A stretch of 38,213 nucleotides of DNA from CAYYNP01 sp964472545 (lineage in GTDB: Bacteria; Planctomycetota; Planctomycetia; Pirellulales; Thermoguttaceae): positions 1-38,213 of the forward strand of contig CAYYNP010000059.1 in NCBI GenBank assembly GCA_964472545.1, in the 5' to 3' direction. The position numbers were made by a program, and so were the translations under genes. Numbering within the stretch: position 1 is the first letter of the stretch; each line of letters begins with the position of its first letter. The notes under the pieces were generated by a model that did not search any database, had not been told where the DNA came from, and saw only the letters and a program-made list of their open reading frames with translations. Positions 27,188 to 35,037 of this stretch are shown here, one piece after another.

Positions 27188-28783
27188 CTACGGCTGCGTC
27201 CTCACGGGCTGCCTCAGCGGCACCGTGGGCACCACGTTCTTCAGGTCGGTCCAGAGCGTGCCTTCGCCGGCGTAGAGTAGCTTGAAATCGATGGTCTCGG
27301 GCAGTCCTTCGGCGAATTCCCAGCGGGTGTAGGCGGCCGGGTCACCGAAGGCGGCCACGGCCAGGCCAAACTTCTCGGCTTTGGCCTCTTGCTGAAGCTG
27401 TTCGGCCTTGGCGTCGGCCTCGCCCAGCACGACCGTCTTCTTGGCGTCGAGTTCGGCCGCCTGCTTGTCGATCACGGCGACCATCTGCGTGGTCTCGGCC
27501 ATCGTCTCCTGGGCTACCTTGTCGCCTTCGGCCTTGACGTTGGCCACCAGCTTGATGGTCTCCACGCGGATCTTCTCGGCCTCGAGTTCGATCGTCTTCT
27601 CGGCTTCGCGGAGTTCCGCCTCGGTGGTGGCGGTTTCCTTCTCCTGATCGCGGGTGAGCTTCAGTTCGTCGGCGATGAACGACTGCTGGATCGGCAGGCG
27701 GACCTCTTGCGGGATGTAGATGTGGCGGACCAGACCGTAGAGCAGCGAGATCCCCTTGTCTTCCAGCACGGCGTCGAACTCTTGCGACGTATCCAACTGA
27801 AACTGCTGCCGTGTTTCGCCGACCAGTAGCTCGACGGCCCCCAGCTTCGAGCCGTTATTGCGATAGATGCTCTTCGACTGCGGCTCGATCACCTTCTCTT
27901 CGACGGCGTCGATGTTGCCGAACTTCTTGACGATCTCCGGCGCGTTTTCGGGCATCACGCCCCAGATCGCGGTGAAGTCCATCTGGATCTCGAAACCGTC
28001 GTTCGATGGGAAGTTGATACCCGTGTCGGCCACGGCCTCGGGTTCGCCGCTCTCGTCGAGCATCGGCTCGCCGCTGGGCAGCGTCTTTTGCAGGGCCGAG
28101 ATGGTGGCCTCACGATAGCCGATCTCGACGATGTCGATGCTCATTTCCCGTCCGTTGACCGGATACAGTCCAGGCGGCAGCACCTCGTTCTGGATGCCGG
28201 CCACCTTGCCTTCCGCCTTGTTGGCGGCCAAGTACGTCACTACGCCCACGTAGCCGGTGTCGATCTCGACCCAGCCGGAGAATTTCTCCTGCGTGCCGTC
28301 GGTAGTCTTCTCCTCTTCGACGATCGTGAATTCGTAGGCGTGGGGATTGGCCCGATATCGGCCCGGGCCGTAGGCCTTGCGAAGGATGCCTTTGTGCTGC
28401 GTGGCCCCCAAGTCGCCGTCGACGATGAACTCGCCTTCGGGAAGCGCCTCGCCCAATTTGCTGGTGACAATCGCCACGTGGCCGGGCTCGACGACGAAGT
28501 CCTTCACGATTTCGCGTTCCCACCAGATGGGGCAATAGAAATGGCGCCCGGGCCCTCGAAGCTGCCCCAGCACGCCGATCTCGCCCTTCTCCTCATAGTC
28601 GGCAAGGTGCCCCGCCTTGGCGTATTCCCTCGACCCGAACACGAGCGGGCCCTTGTAGCGGAGTTTTAGACTGTGGCCCTCGGGGACGTAGACCCGGTTG
28701 ACCGTCCAGGCAAACACCAGGTAGCCCAGCGGGATGAGCAGGACGGCTGCGGCAATCACGCCTGTGACCTTCATCGATCGCAT
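27188..28783 (-). CDS. SPFH/Band 7 domain membrane protein (second of pair)
   Basis: The 531-residue protein has an N-terminal TM segment (about 5-26) and an SPFH/prohibitin-like region over about 30-380. A long charged coiled coil follows at about 380-475 (Glu/Ala/Lys-rich heptads such as ETATTEAELREAEKTIELEA), then a short C-terminal domain. The start at 28783 has AAAGGTC eight bases upstream; 14 further in-frame codons before it look non-coding. It follows the other SPFH gene by 63 bp and shares its architecture, so the two probably form a hetero-oligomeric membrane scaffold. The exact function is unknown. Confidence 0.88.
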   Translation of the reverse strand: MRSMKVTGVIAAAVLLIPLGYLVFAWTVNRVYVPEGHSLKLRYKGPLVFGSREYAKAGHLADYEEKGEIGVLGQLRGPGRHFYCPIWWEREIVKDFVVEPGHVAIVTSKLGEALPEGEFIVDGDLGATQHKGILRKAYGPGRYRANPHAYEFTIVEEEKTTDGTQEKFSGWVEIDTGYVGVVTYLAANKAEGKVAGIQNEVLPPGLYPVNGREMSIDIVEIGYREATISALQKTLPSGEPMLDESGEPEAVADTGINFPSNDGFEIQMDFTAIWGVMPENAPEIVKKFGNIDAVEEKVIEPQSKSIYRNNGSKLGAVELLVGETRQQFQLDTSQEFDAVLEDKGISLLYGLVRHIYIPQEVRLPIQQSFIADELKLTRDQEKETATTEAELREAEKTIELEAEKIRVETIKLVANVKAEGDKVAQETMAETTQMVAVIDKQAAELDAKKTVVLGEADAKAEQLQQEAKAEKFGLAVAAFGDPAAYTRWEFAEGLPETIDFKLLYAGEGTLWTDLKNVVPTVPLRQPVRTQP

Positions 28784-28846
28784 CGGTATGACCTTTCGGT
28801 ATGGAGAATGCGCCGGGCGTCGCAATTCGGCCCGGGCGGTCTGTCG

Positions 28847-30484
28847 CTACGATTCGCCCGGCGCCGTCGTGTCCTCGGCGGGCGTTTCCTCAATGGGCGC
28901 TCCCTCGGCAGGTGTTGCCCGATCGGTGCCGTATTCCGTGAAGATATCCATCATCGGGCTGTCGGCCGTGTTGACCATCATGCTGCGGAAGGCCGGGGCG
29001 ATCTTCTTCAGCAAGACCCAGCGGGCGTATTGGTCGCCGTCGCCGCCAAAGGCCTCGACCGCCTTCTTCCATCCGGCCGCTTCCGCTTCGTTGTTGAAGC
29101 GAACCACGTCGGCCTCGGCCTGGCCGCGGGCCAATACGGCTGCCGCCTGGTCTGTGGCCGCTTGCAGCTCGAACTCGGCCACCGCCAGCTTCTGGTTGGC
29201 CTCGATCACGGCCACCTCCTGCTCCCGCTTGGCCTCGGTGACCACCTTGACCACCTCCTGCTGGGCCTGCACGAGTTCCTGTTTCTGCTTGACCGTCTCC
29301 TGCTCCACGGCCAACTCCTGCTCGGACTTCTGCTGCAAGATCTCCCGGGCATACTGCTCTTTGGTCTGCAAGGCGATCTGGCGGTCGCGGACCGGCTTGG
29401 CGATCTGGTCCGGCGGTTTGATCTTCGTGATCAGGGCCTGGATCACTTCGATCCCCTCGCCCTTGCAGGTCTCCGCCAGCGACTGCTGAAAATCCTGCTG
29501 GAATTGGGTTCGTGTTTCGCCCGAAATGAAGTCGCGCCCTGCGTGGTTCGAGCCACGCAGCCGGCAGAACGATCGGGCGTTGGGGAGGATGATCTTGTTG
29601 ATGATCTCCGTGTCAATCGTGTCGTCCTTGCCGATCGCGCCGCCCTTGAGTTTCTCCTCGGTGTCGTTATAGGTCACGTAGACCTTTGCCGCCTCCTCCT
29701 CAATCACGCGGAACTCGATCACGCCATCGAGCGTGACGAAGAAGCCGTCCTTCGACGGGAACCCCATCCCGCCGCCCTCGGAGAGGTTGAAACGCTGGCT
29801 GCGGCAATCGACCAGACTGATCCGCTCGACGTAGGGGTTCTTGTAATACGTACTCGGCGCGAGCGTCTGCCGCTGGACGCCGCGGCGGCCGTCTTCGACC
29901 AGCAGCACGTTGGGGTCGTCGGGCATCGGTGCCGAGAGATTCGTCACCACGCCCCGAAACCCTGCCGGCACGGTTACCGGCTCGCGTAACTCGATAATCT
30001 CCGCGTAGCTGTCGCCTTGCGGTCGTGGCTTGTCGCCGGCGAACTTGGCGTTGATGGCATAGCGTCCCGGGCGGAGCACCTCGGGAACGATTCCCTTTTG
30101 GCCCTCCTCCCAAGCGATCAGGTCGCCCGGGTCCAGGTTGTCGCCGTAGAGCCGCGTGCGAACCCCCATCTTTCCCTCCGGGATTTCGATCTGCGGAACG
30201 ACGACCCAGGTGAACTCGTAGGGGTTCATGAAATAGCGGCCCTCGCCCAGCGGCTCGAGCTGCACGCCCTTATAGGCGTACTCGCCGTCTTCGCCCAGCG
30301 GCGCAATCTCCTGGCCGTTGTCCAGGTCCTCGCCGGTCTTCTTGATCAGGATCGCCATGTGCTTGCTGGGCACCTCGATCCGGCACTGCGTATACGCGAA
30401 GTACGGCAGCACGATCAGCGGGATGAGCACGAACAGCCCCCACATTACGACCTTCTGCCGATCTCGGACGTCTCGAAAGTCCAC
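28847..30484 (-). CDS. SPFH/Band 7 domain membrane protein (first of pair)
   Basis: The 545-residue protein starts at GTG 30484, six bases after AAGGAG; the longer open frame to 30592 adds residues with no use. A TM segment lies at about 12-31, an SPFH region at about 35-400, and a Gln/Glu/Val-rich coiled coil at about 400-480 (EQELAVEQETVKQKQELVQA). The C-terminus is acidic and Pro/Thr-rich. The coiled coil plus SPFH layout matches flotillin/HflK-type oligomers. It is transcribed with the next SPFH gene and resembles it in layout, which suggests an old duplication. Confidence 0.88.
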   Translation of the reverse strand: MDFRDVRDRQKVVMWGLFVLIPLIVLPYFAYTQCRIEVPSKHMAILIKKTGEDLDNGQEIAPLGEDGEYAYKGVQLEPLGEGRYFMNPYEFTWVVVPQIEIPEGKMGVRTRLYGDNLDPGDLIAWEEGQKGIVPEVLRPGRYAINAKFAGDKPRPQGDSYAEIIELREPVTVPAGFRGVVTNLSAPMPDDPNVLLVEDGRRGVQRQTLAPSTYYKNPYVERISLVDCRSQRFNLSEGGGMGFPSKDGFFVTLDGVIEFRVIEEEAAKVYVTYNDTEEKLKGGAIGKDDTIDTEIINKIILPNARSFCRLRGSNHAGRDFISGETRTQFQQDFQQSLAETCKGEGIEVIQALITKIKPPDQIAKPVRDRQIALQTKEQYAREILQQKSEQELAVEQETVKQKQELVQAQQEVVKVVTEAKREQEVAVIEANQKLAVAEFELQAATDQAAAVLARGQAEADVVRFNNEAEAAGWKKAVEAFGGDGDQYARWVLLKKIAPAFRSMMVNTADSPMMDIFTEYGTDRATPAEGAPIEETPAEDTTAPGES

Positions 30485-30591
30485 GGGATATCTCCTTGTC
30501 GGGTGGCCACGGCGGCATGGCGCCGGGGGCGCGCCAAGAGGGTCTGACTCTCTATTCGCCGCCGTCGGGCGACTATTGGGATTGCGCGGCA

Positions 30592-30620
30592 AACGTAGGT
30601 CGGCGGCGCAACTCCGTCAA
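30592..30620 (-). promoter_or_regulatory. Possible promoter for the SPFH pair
   Basis: On the minus strand, TTGACG (30615-30620) and TACGTT (30592-30597) are 17 bp apart, upstream of the GTG at 30484. The -35 box is good and the -10 box is poor. Confidence 0.3.
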
Positions 30621-30728
30621 GCCGCTAATGTTGCGAAAACACAACACGGCGGTCGGCGTCTGAGGTTTGTGAGGATTCTGCAAGCGCGAACGGGCGGTCG
30701 CGGCTTTGTGGGAAATGGAGCACCCGGA

Positions 30729-31031
30729 CTACAGCGCCAAGCGCTCTCGCAGAATCGCCGTCAACTCGTCCGGCGTGACGTCCCGCACCAGGAGCCGCTT
30801 CGTCCGCGCCGTGGCCCCGGCGATCAACTCGAACTGCGACTTCCTCAGCCTAAGCCGCTTGGCCAGCAGTGCAATCAGGGCCTTGTTGGCCTTGCCGCGC
30901 TCGGCCGATTGCGTCACGCAGACCTTGAGCGCTCCGTCCTGCTCGCCGCGGATTTCGTCGCGGCGGGCGCCCGGCGCGGCACGCACCGGCAAGATCGCCC
31001 CCTCGGCGTGCGGCGCGAGTTCGATCATCAT
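30729..31031 (-). CDS. DUF167 / YggU family protein
   Basis: The 100-residue protein shows the family pattern: LPVRAAPGARRDEI near the start, LKVCVTQSAERGKANKALIA in the middle, and a final GATARTKRLLVR. The family fold is alpha/beta and its function is unproven. Its start codon overlaps the yggS stop (ATGA at 31028-31031), so the two are coupled, as yggS and yggU-type genes are in many bacteria. The longer open frame to 31235 is antisense-like and unlikely. Confidence 0.9.
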   Translation of the reverse strand: MMIELAPHAEGAILPVRAAPGARRDEIRGEQDGALKVCVTQSAERGKANKALIALLAKRLRLRKSQFELIAGATARTKRLLVRDVTPDELTAILRERLAL

Positions 31032-31879
31032 CGCACCCCACGAAACAACGCCGAACCCACGCGGACCATCGTGGCCCCCTCTTCGATGGCCGTCTCGTAG
31101 TCGCCGCTCATGCCCATCGAGAGTTCGTCCAGCGAGATGCCCTCGGGGCAGTTGGCTCCGAGCCGGTCGCGAACTTCTCGCAGCGCCGCGAAGTCGCGCC
31201 GCCCGCCGCCGGAAGTTCCCAATCCGGCCATGCACATCAGTCCGCGGGTTTCGATGTTGGGGTATTCGGCGAGCTCGTTCAGGAACGGCTCGACGTCCGC
31301 CGGCTCGAAGCCCTGCTTGGCTGCCTCGCCGGAGACGTTGACTTGCAGCAAGATCGGCATCCGCGACGAGAGTTCGCCGGCGACGCGGTCGATCGTGGCG
31401 ATCAATCGCGGACTATCCGCCGATTGGACCACCTCGACCAGCGGCAGCGTACGGCGGACCTTGTTCCGCTGTAACGGTCCGATCATGTGCCAGTGGGGGC
31501 TGGGGACAGGTCCATTTCGTTGCCCTTGAAAAGGCGACGGGACCAATTCATGCGCGGCGCTCTCCGGGTCGCCGTAGTCGATTGGACCTGTCCCCTTTTC
31601 TGGAGCGGCTCGTTGGGGCAAACTGGACGCGTCCCCTTTCCCGATACCCAAAGCCTCAGCCACCGCTTCGGCCTTCGGCCAGAACTGCTGCGGGCGGCTC
31701 TCGCCCAATACGCTGCATCCGGCCTGAAGCAACGCCAAGACCTCTTCCACCCCGACGTACTTCGACACGGCCACCAGCGTAATCGCGTCGCCCGTACGGC
31801 CTGAGCGTGCGGCGGCGTCGGCGATCCGGCCGCGGACCTCGGCCACATTTCGGGCAATGCAAGACGTAAGATCGGACAT
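31028..31879 (-). CDS. YggS-family PLP homeostasis protein with repeat-encoded insertion
   Basis: The 283-residue PLP-binding TIM-barrel protein has the cofactor lysine at about K40 (LVAVSKYVG). HWHMIGPLQRNKVRR, LLQVNVSGEAAKQGF, RGLMCMAG and LSMGMSGDYETAIEEGATMV follow. The family is normally about 230 residues. The excess is an insert at about 79-127, between the AEAVAEALG helix and HWHMIGP. It is coded by DNA holding palindromic repeat arms. The insert keeps the frame and has no stop. It lies near the entrance of the barrel rather than in a catalytic strand, so function may be kept. The start at 31879 is chosen because the longer frame antisense to the LarA-like gene is non-coding. By family role, it buffers PLP and amino-acid pools. 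Confidence 0.9.
   Translation of the reverse strand: MSDLTSCIARNVAEVRGRIADAAARSGRTGDAITLVAVSKYVGVEEVLALLQAGCSVLGESRPQQFWPKAEAVAEALGIGKGDASSLPQRAAPEKGTGPIDYGDPESAAHELVPSPFQGQRNGPVPSPHWHMIGPLQRNKVRRTLPLVEVVQSADSPRLIATIDRVAGELSSRMPILLQVNVSGEAAKQGFEPADVEPFLNELAEYPNIETRGLMCMAGLGTSGGGRRDFAALREVRDRLGANCPEGISLDELSMGMSGDYETAIEEGATMVRVGSALFRGVR
31502..31636. repeat. Palindromic repeat inserted in yggS
   Basis: Arms GGGGACAGGTCCA (31502-31514) and TGGACCTGTCCCC (31583-31595) are perfect reverse complements, and a related third arm TGGACGCGTCCCC lies at 31624-31636. The family resembles the palindrome at the right end of the window (38142-38213). The repeat sits inside coding sequence without disrupting the frame. 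Confidence 0.82.
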
Positions 31880-31902
31880 GGGACGATCCGCAAGGCGAGG
31901 CG

Positions 31903-33174
31903 TTACGGTGCGGCTGGTGTCTGCTGTGATTGGATCATGGCATTTGGCGCACCGGCCAGCAGGATGCACGACTCGTGCCGCCGTACCAGCCGGGCCAGTT
32001 CTTCGGGCGCGGCCACGTGGACGACGTCCAACTCCTCCACAGTGGCGGCGTCGAGGCGGCTGAGCAGATAGACCCGGCCGCGATCTTGCGCCCGGGCGAG
32101 TTGGGCGGCCGGCAGCGCGTCGGCGAAACGCTCCTTGCGGATGCGCCGCAAGACCGCGTCGGGCGACTCGGCGCCGGCCAGCATCTGCATCGACGGCCCC
32201 GGCGCGTCGGCCAAATCGCAACAGACGGCGATCGATCCCCCGTCTTCGGCCAGCGCACCTGCCGCCTCGAGCGCGCGGCCGACGTTCTGCCAGGTCTGTT
32301 CGGCCGGGCCGCCTTCGATGCCGACGACAACCAGTCCTGCCTGATCGGTCGCCGTCAGACTCCAGGCGTCTTCGTAGAGTTTGCGCCCACGCCGGCGAAC
32401 GGCGTCGCTCTGCCCGGCCACCACGTGCATCACCGCACCGCCGGGGCCGGGGATAAGTTGAATCGTGAAGTTGATCCCCAACAGCCACGCCACGCGATCG
32501 ACCTCTTCGACGAGCCGCGTTCGGGCGTCGCCTTGTCCGGGCCGGGTAGATTGGCCGCGTCGGGTACCTTGCGCCCGCCAGGCAGCCATCGAGCGAAAAC
32601 GCCGCTGGGTCGCATCGTCTGCGAAGTTGGGGAAGATCGCGCCGTGGATGCCGTAGTAGCCGGCCGACGATTCCGCACGCAGCCGCCCGATCGGCAACAC
32701 CAGATCGGCGTCGTGGATGGCCCGATGCAGCAAGATCGGTTCGTCGGCCTCGTTGGCCGCCAGGTAGGCGAGCCGGTTGCGGTCGGCCGGGTCGTGGACG
32801 AACAGGCCGATTAGCTCGCGCAGCTTCGAGTCCAGCAGCCGGCATGGATCGTCGGCGTCGTCGGACGGCTCGTGCGGCTGCAACACGGCGATCCCGTCGG
32901 GATGGACGCCGGCCCGCAACAATCCGTCGATCACACCGGACACGACCTCGGCCGCACACGGCAGCGAGGCGTCCAAGGCCAGCACGACCCGATCGCCCGG
33001 CGTGGTGCTCTTGCCCAGTGGAGGATAGTCGAGCGGGTCGTCGAGCGCCGCCGCGAGGGCGGCCCCCAGATCGTCCACCGACTCGCCCCGCGGCACATCG
33101 CACACAATCGGCGCAGCATCCTCGTCAAACTCCAGTTGGATCGATCGATCGATCCCGTATCGCAGCACGGCCAT
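31903..33174 (-). CDS. LarA-like (DUF2088) protein
   Basis: The 423-residue protein has the N-terminal domain pattern of lactate racemase LarA: PGDRVVLALDASLPCAAEVV near 65-85, then a second half with GYYGIHGAIFPNFADDAT and GINFTIQLIPGPGGAVMHVV. I do not see the expected LarA lysine in the HGAIFPNF segment, so racemase activity and binding of the nickel-pincer cofactor are not assured. ATG 33174 is taken; an upstream in-frame start adds 13 residues. It heads the operon with yggS (23 bp downstream) and DUF167. The association suggests amino- or hydroxy-acid metabolism, by inference. Confidence 0.8.
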   Translation of the reverse strand: MAVLRYGIDRSIQLEFDEDAAPIVCDVPRGESVDDLGAALAAALDDPLDYPPLGKSTTPGDRVVLALDASLPCAAEVVSGVIDGLLRAGVHPDGIAVLQPHEPSDDADDPCRLLDSKLRELIGLFVHDPADRNRLAYLAANEADEPILLHRAIHDADLVLPIGRLRAESSAGYYGIHGAIFPNFADDATQRRFRSMAAWRAQGTRRGQSTRPGQGDARTRLVEEVDRVAWLLGINFTIQLIPGPGGAVMHVVAGQSDAVRRRGRKLYEDAWSLTATDQAGLVVVGIEGGPAEQTWQNVGRALEAAGALAEDGGSIAVCCDLADAPGPSMQMLAGAESPDAVLRRIRKERFADALPAAQLARAQDRGRVYLLSRLDAATVEELDVVHVAAPEELARLVRRHESCILLAGAPNAMIQSQQTPAAP

Positions 33175-33263
33175 GGAACAAGACGGCAGAAACGAGGCGT
33201 TGGATCGGCACACGCACGCAAGCCGTTCATTATCGCGCGCGCCGCACCAGCGTCAAGACGCCC

Positions 33264-33331
33264 CCAACTGCCACAAAGCCTCCACCGCCACAAAGCCTCC
33301 ACCGCCAGAAGGCCCCAACTGCGACAAAGCT
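33264..33331. repeat. 17-bp tandem repeat, four copies
   Basis: Four imperfect units (CCAACTGCCACAAAGCCT, CCACCGCCACAAAGCCT, CCACCGCCAGAAGGCCC, CCAACTGCGACAAAGCT) run in tandem in the 212 bp between the LarA-like start and the flagellin stop. They may affect the promoter of the LarA operon or termination after the flagellin gene. Confidence 0.75.
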
Positions 33332-33386
33332 CCGACCGGTGGTCGCGCCCGAAGCCCGAATGCACTGCGACACGGGGGCAGAATTG

Positions 33387-34772
33387 CTAGAGCCCCAACA
33401 ACGTGCCGATCCGGCCGCGGCTCTGGCCGGCCAGCATCACCGACGAGGTGGCCGTGTCGACGAGAATCTGGGCGCGCATCAACCGCGAGGTTTCCGCGGC
33501 CACGTCGGTATCGAAGATCTGGCTGACCGCCGCGCTGAGATTCTCTTCCATACTGCCGAGAATCCGTTCGGACGACTCGACGGTATACCTCTCGAAGGCC
33601 CCCGCCCGAACCCGGGCTTCGACGACCTGTTCGCCGGCCGCGTCGAGGATGCTCATCGCCTGGGCGAAGTTGCCGCTGCCGAGACTCGCACCGCCACCGG
33701 AAGCCAGATCGCTCAAACGGTCGGCCGCGCCCCCAAGCGCCGCCGGGTCGATCTTGGGCAACGCCAGTGAGACTTCGTCCGTAACCTGGGGCGAGAGCAC
33801 GTAATTCAGCGGGTCACCGGTAAGCGTTACCGCGTCGAGGCTTCCCAGGAATCCCTGGGCAAGCGTCAATTCGGCTCGTAGCGACCCGGTCTGGATGGCG
33901 ACTTCGTTGCCGTTGCCGGTGAACGTCTGGCCGTCGAGTCGCACCACCACGTCGGTGCCGGCGGCGTTGCCGTCGCCGACGTCGAAGACGCCCTCGAGCA
34001 CCTCGACGGCCACGGTTGCGTCGGTACCAACCGCCTCGCTGGCAAACGTTAGCTCGTTGCCGTCGACCGACGCCGTCACGCCGGTGGTTTCGGCGGCGGC
34101 GTTGACGGCCGTGGCGACCTCGTCCAGCGTGGCGCCGGCGGAAAACTCCAGCACCACCGTGCCCTCGTCTCCGCTGAGTTGTAGTTCGACGTCTTCGTCG
34201 AGCGTAGCGTCGGCGTCGCTGAAGGTCAACTCGGCGCTGGTCGCCGCCTCGACGACCTCGAACTCCAGTTCTCGGTCGCCGGCCGAGTTGGCGAAGACCT
34301 GCAGATCGGCGATCTGCTCGGAGTTGACGCCGCTGACGCTGAAGCCCGCACTGCCGTCGAGCAGTTTCAGGCCGCCGAACGACGTGGTGTTGCCGATGCG
34401 ATTGATGGCGTCCAGGGCGGCGTCGTTTTCGATCTGCATGGCGGCGATCTCGGCGTCGCTGTATCCCCCGCCCGCGGCGGCCATCACGTTGCCGCGGATC
34501 GTATTCAACAGGCTGCCGACCTCGCTCATCGCCGAGTCGGCCACGCGTACCTGCCCGCGCGCCCGGGCGGCGTTGTTGCTGGCCTCTTCAATGGCGACCA
34601 GTTCGGCACGCAGGTTCTCCACGGCGATCAGCCCGGCCGGGTCGTCCGAGCCGGAATTGACCCGCCGCATGGTTGCCAGCCGCGTGCTGCTGTCGTTCAG
34701 TTGAGTGTAAGCGCGAAGAAGATTGTGTTGGGTCGTCAGGTCGACGCCCGAAAGACGGCTGCCGATGCGCAT
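33387..34772 (-). CDS. Flagellin
   Basis: The 461-residue protein has the conserved flagellin N-terminal helix (RVNSGSDDPAGLIAVENLRA at 37-56; then RVADSAMSEVGSLLNTIR) and C-terminal helix (DTDVAAETSRLMRAQILVDT, ending GTLLGL). Between them, about 160-350, is an acidic, Thr/Ala-rich variable part. It includes a Flagellin_IN-type motif at about 195-262 (SAGATLDEVATAVNAAAETT, then GVTASVDGNELTFASEA). No cysteine is apparent. It forms the filament when exported by the flagellar type III apparatus. No other flagellar gene is in the window, so it stands alone. FlgL-type hook-associated proteins share the helices, but the length and IN motif favour flagellin. Confidence 0.88.
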   Translation of the reverse strand: MRIGSRLSGVDLTTQHNLLRAYTQLNDSSTRLATMRRVNSGSDDPAGLIAVENLRAELVAIEEASNNAARARGQVRVADSAMSEVGSLLNTIRGNVMAAAGGGYSDAEIAAMQIENDAALDAINRIGNTTSFGGLKLLDGSAGFSVSGVNSEQIADLQVFANSAGDRELEFEVVEAATSAELTFSDADATLDEDVELQLSGDEGTVVLEFSAGATLDEVATAVNAAAETTGVTASVDGNELTFASEAVGTDATVAVEVLEGVFDVGDGNAAGTDVVVRLDGQTFTGNGNEVAIQTGSLRAELTLAQGFLGSLDAVTLTGDPLNYVLSPQVTDEVSLALPKIDPAALGGAADRLSDLASGGGASLGSGNFAQAMSILDAAGEQVVEARVRAGAFERYTVESSERILGSMEENLSAAVSQIFDTDVAAETSRLMRAQILVDTATSSVMLAGQSRGRIGTLLGL

Positions 34773-34840
34773 GAGAAGACTCTGGTGCGAGAAAAGAAGT
34801 CAAGGTGTCAATCAAAGCACTTGCACGCAGAACCGATTAA

Positions 34841-34849
34841 GTATAGCAT
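34841..34849 (-). promoter_or_regulatory. Possible extended -10 promoter of the flagellin gene
   Basis: On the minus strand these bases read TGCTATACT, an extended -10, about 70 nt before the ATG at 34772. It has the same form as the candidate upstream of the sigma factor. No sigma-28 consensus is visible. Confidence 0.4.
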
Positions 34850-34921
34850 ATTCTCGCAAGTCATTGCCAGGATGTGACTTACACGTTATGCAGTGTGTCG
34901 TGTCATCATGCCGTATCCTGT

Positions 34922-34951
34922 TTGGCCCGCCGACGGCGAATCGGGTACACT
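34922..34951 (+). promoter_or_regulatory. Weak candidate promoter of the secreted Met/Pro-rich protein
   Basis: TTGGCC (34922-34927) and TACACT (34946-34951) are 18 bp apart, about 90 bp before the start codon at 35038. Both boxes are imperfect. Confidence 0.25.
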
Positions 34952-35037
34952 GCATATTGGCGGTTCGGGTCACCGCCTGGCGGCCGAAGTTTGGCAGCCG
35001 CGATAGGGCAAGGGAACAGAGTCAGGAGGATGCGGCC

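Noticed and set aside
34860..34880. A sigma-54-like site (TGGCA...TTGC) upstream of the flagellin gene
   Set aside because: The GG to GC spacing is one base too short for sigma-54 recognition.
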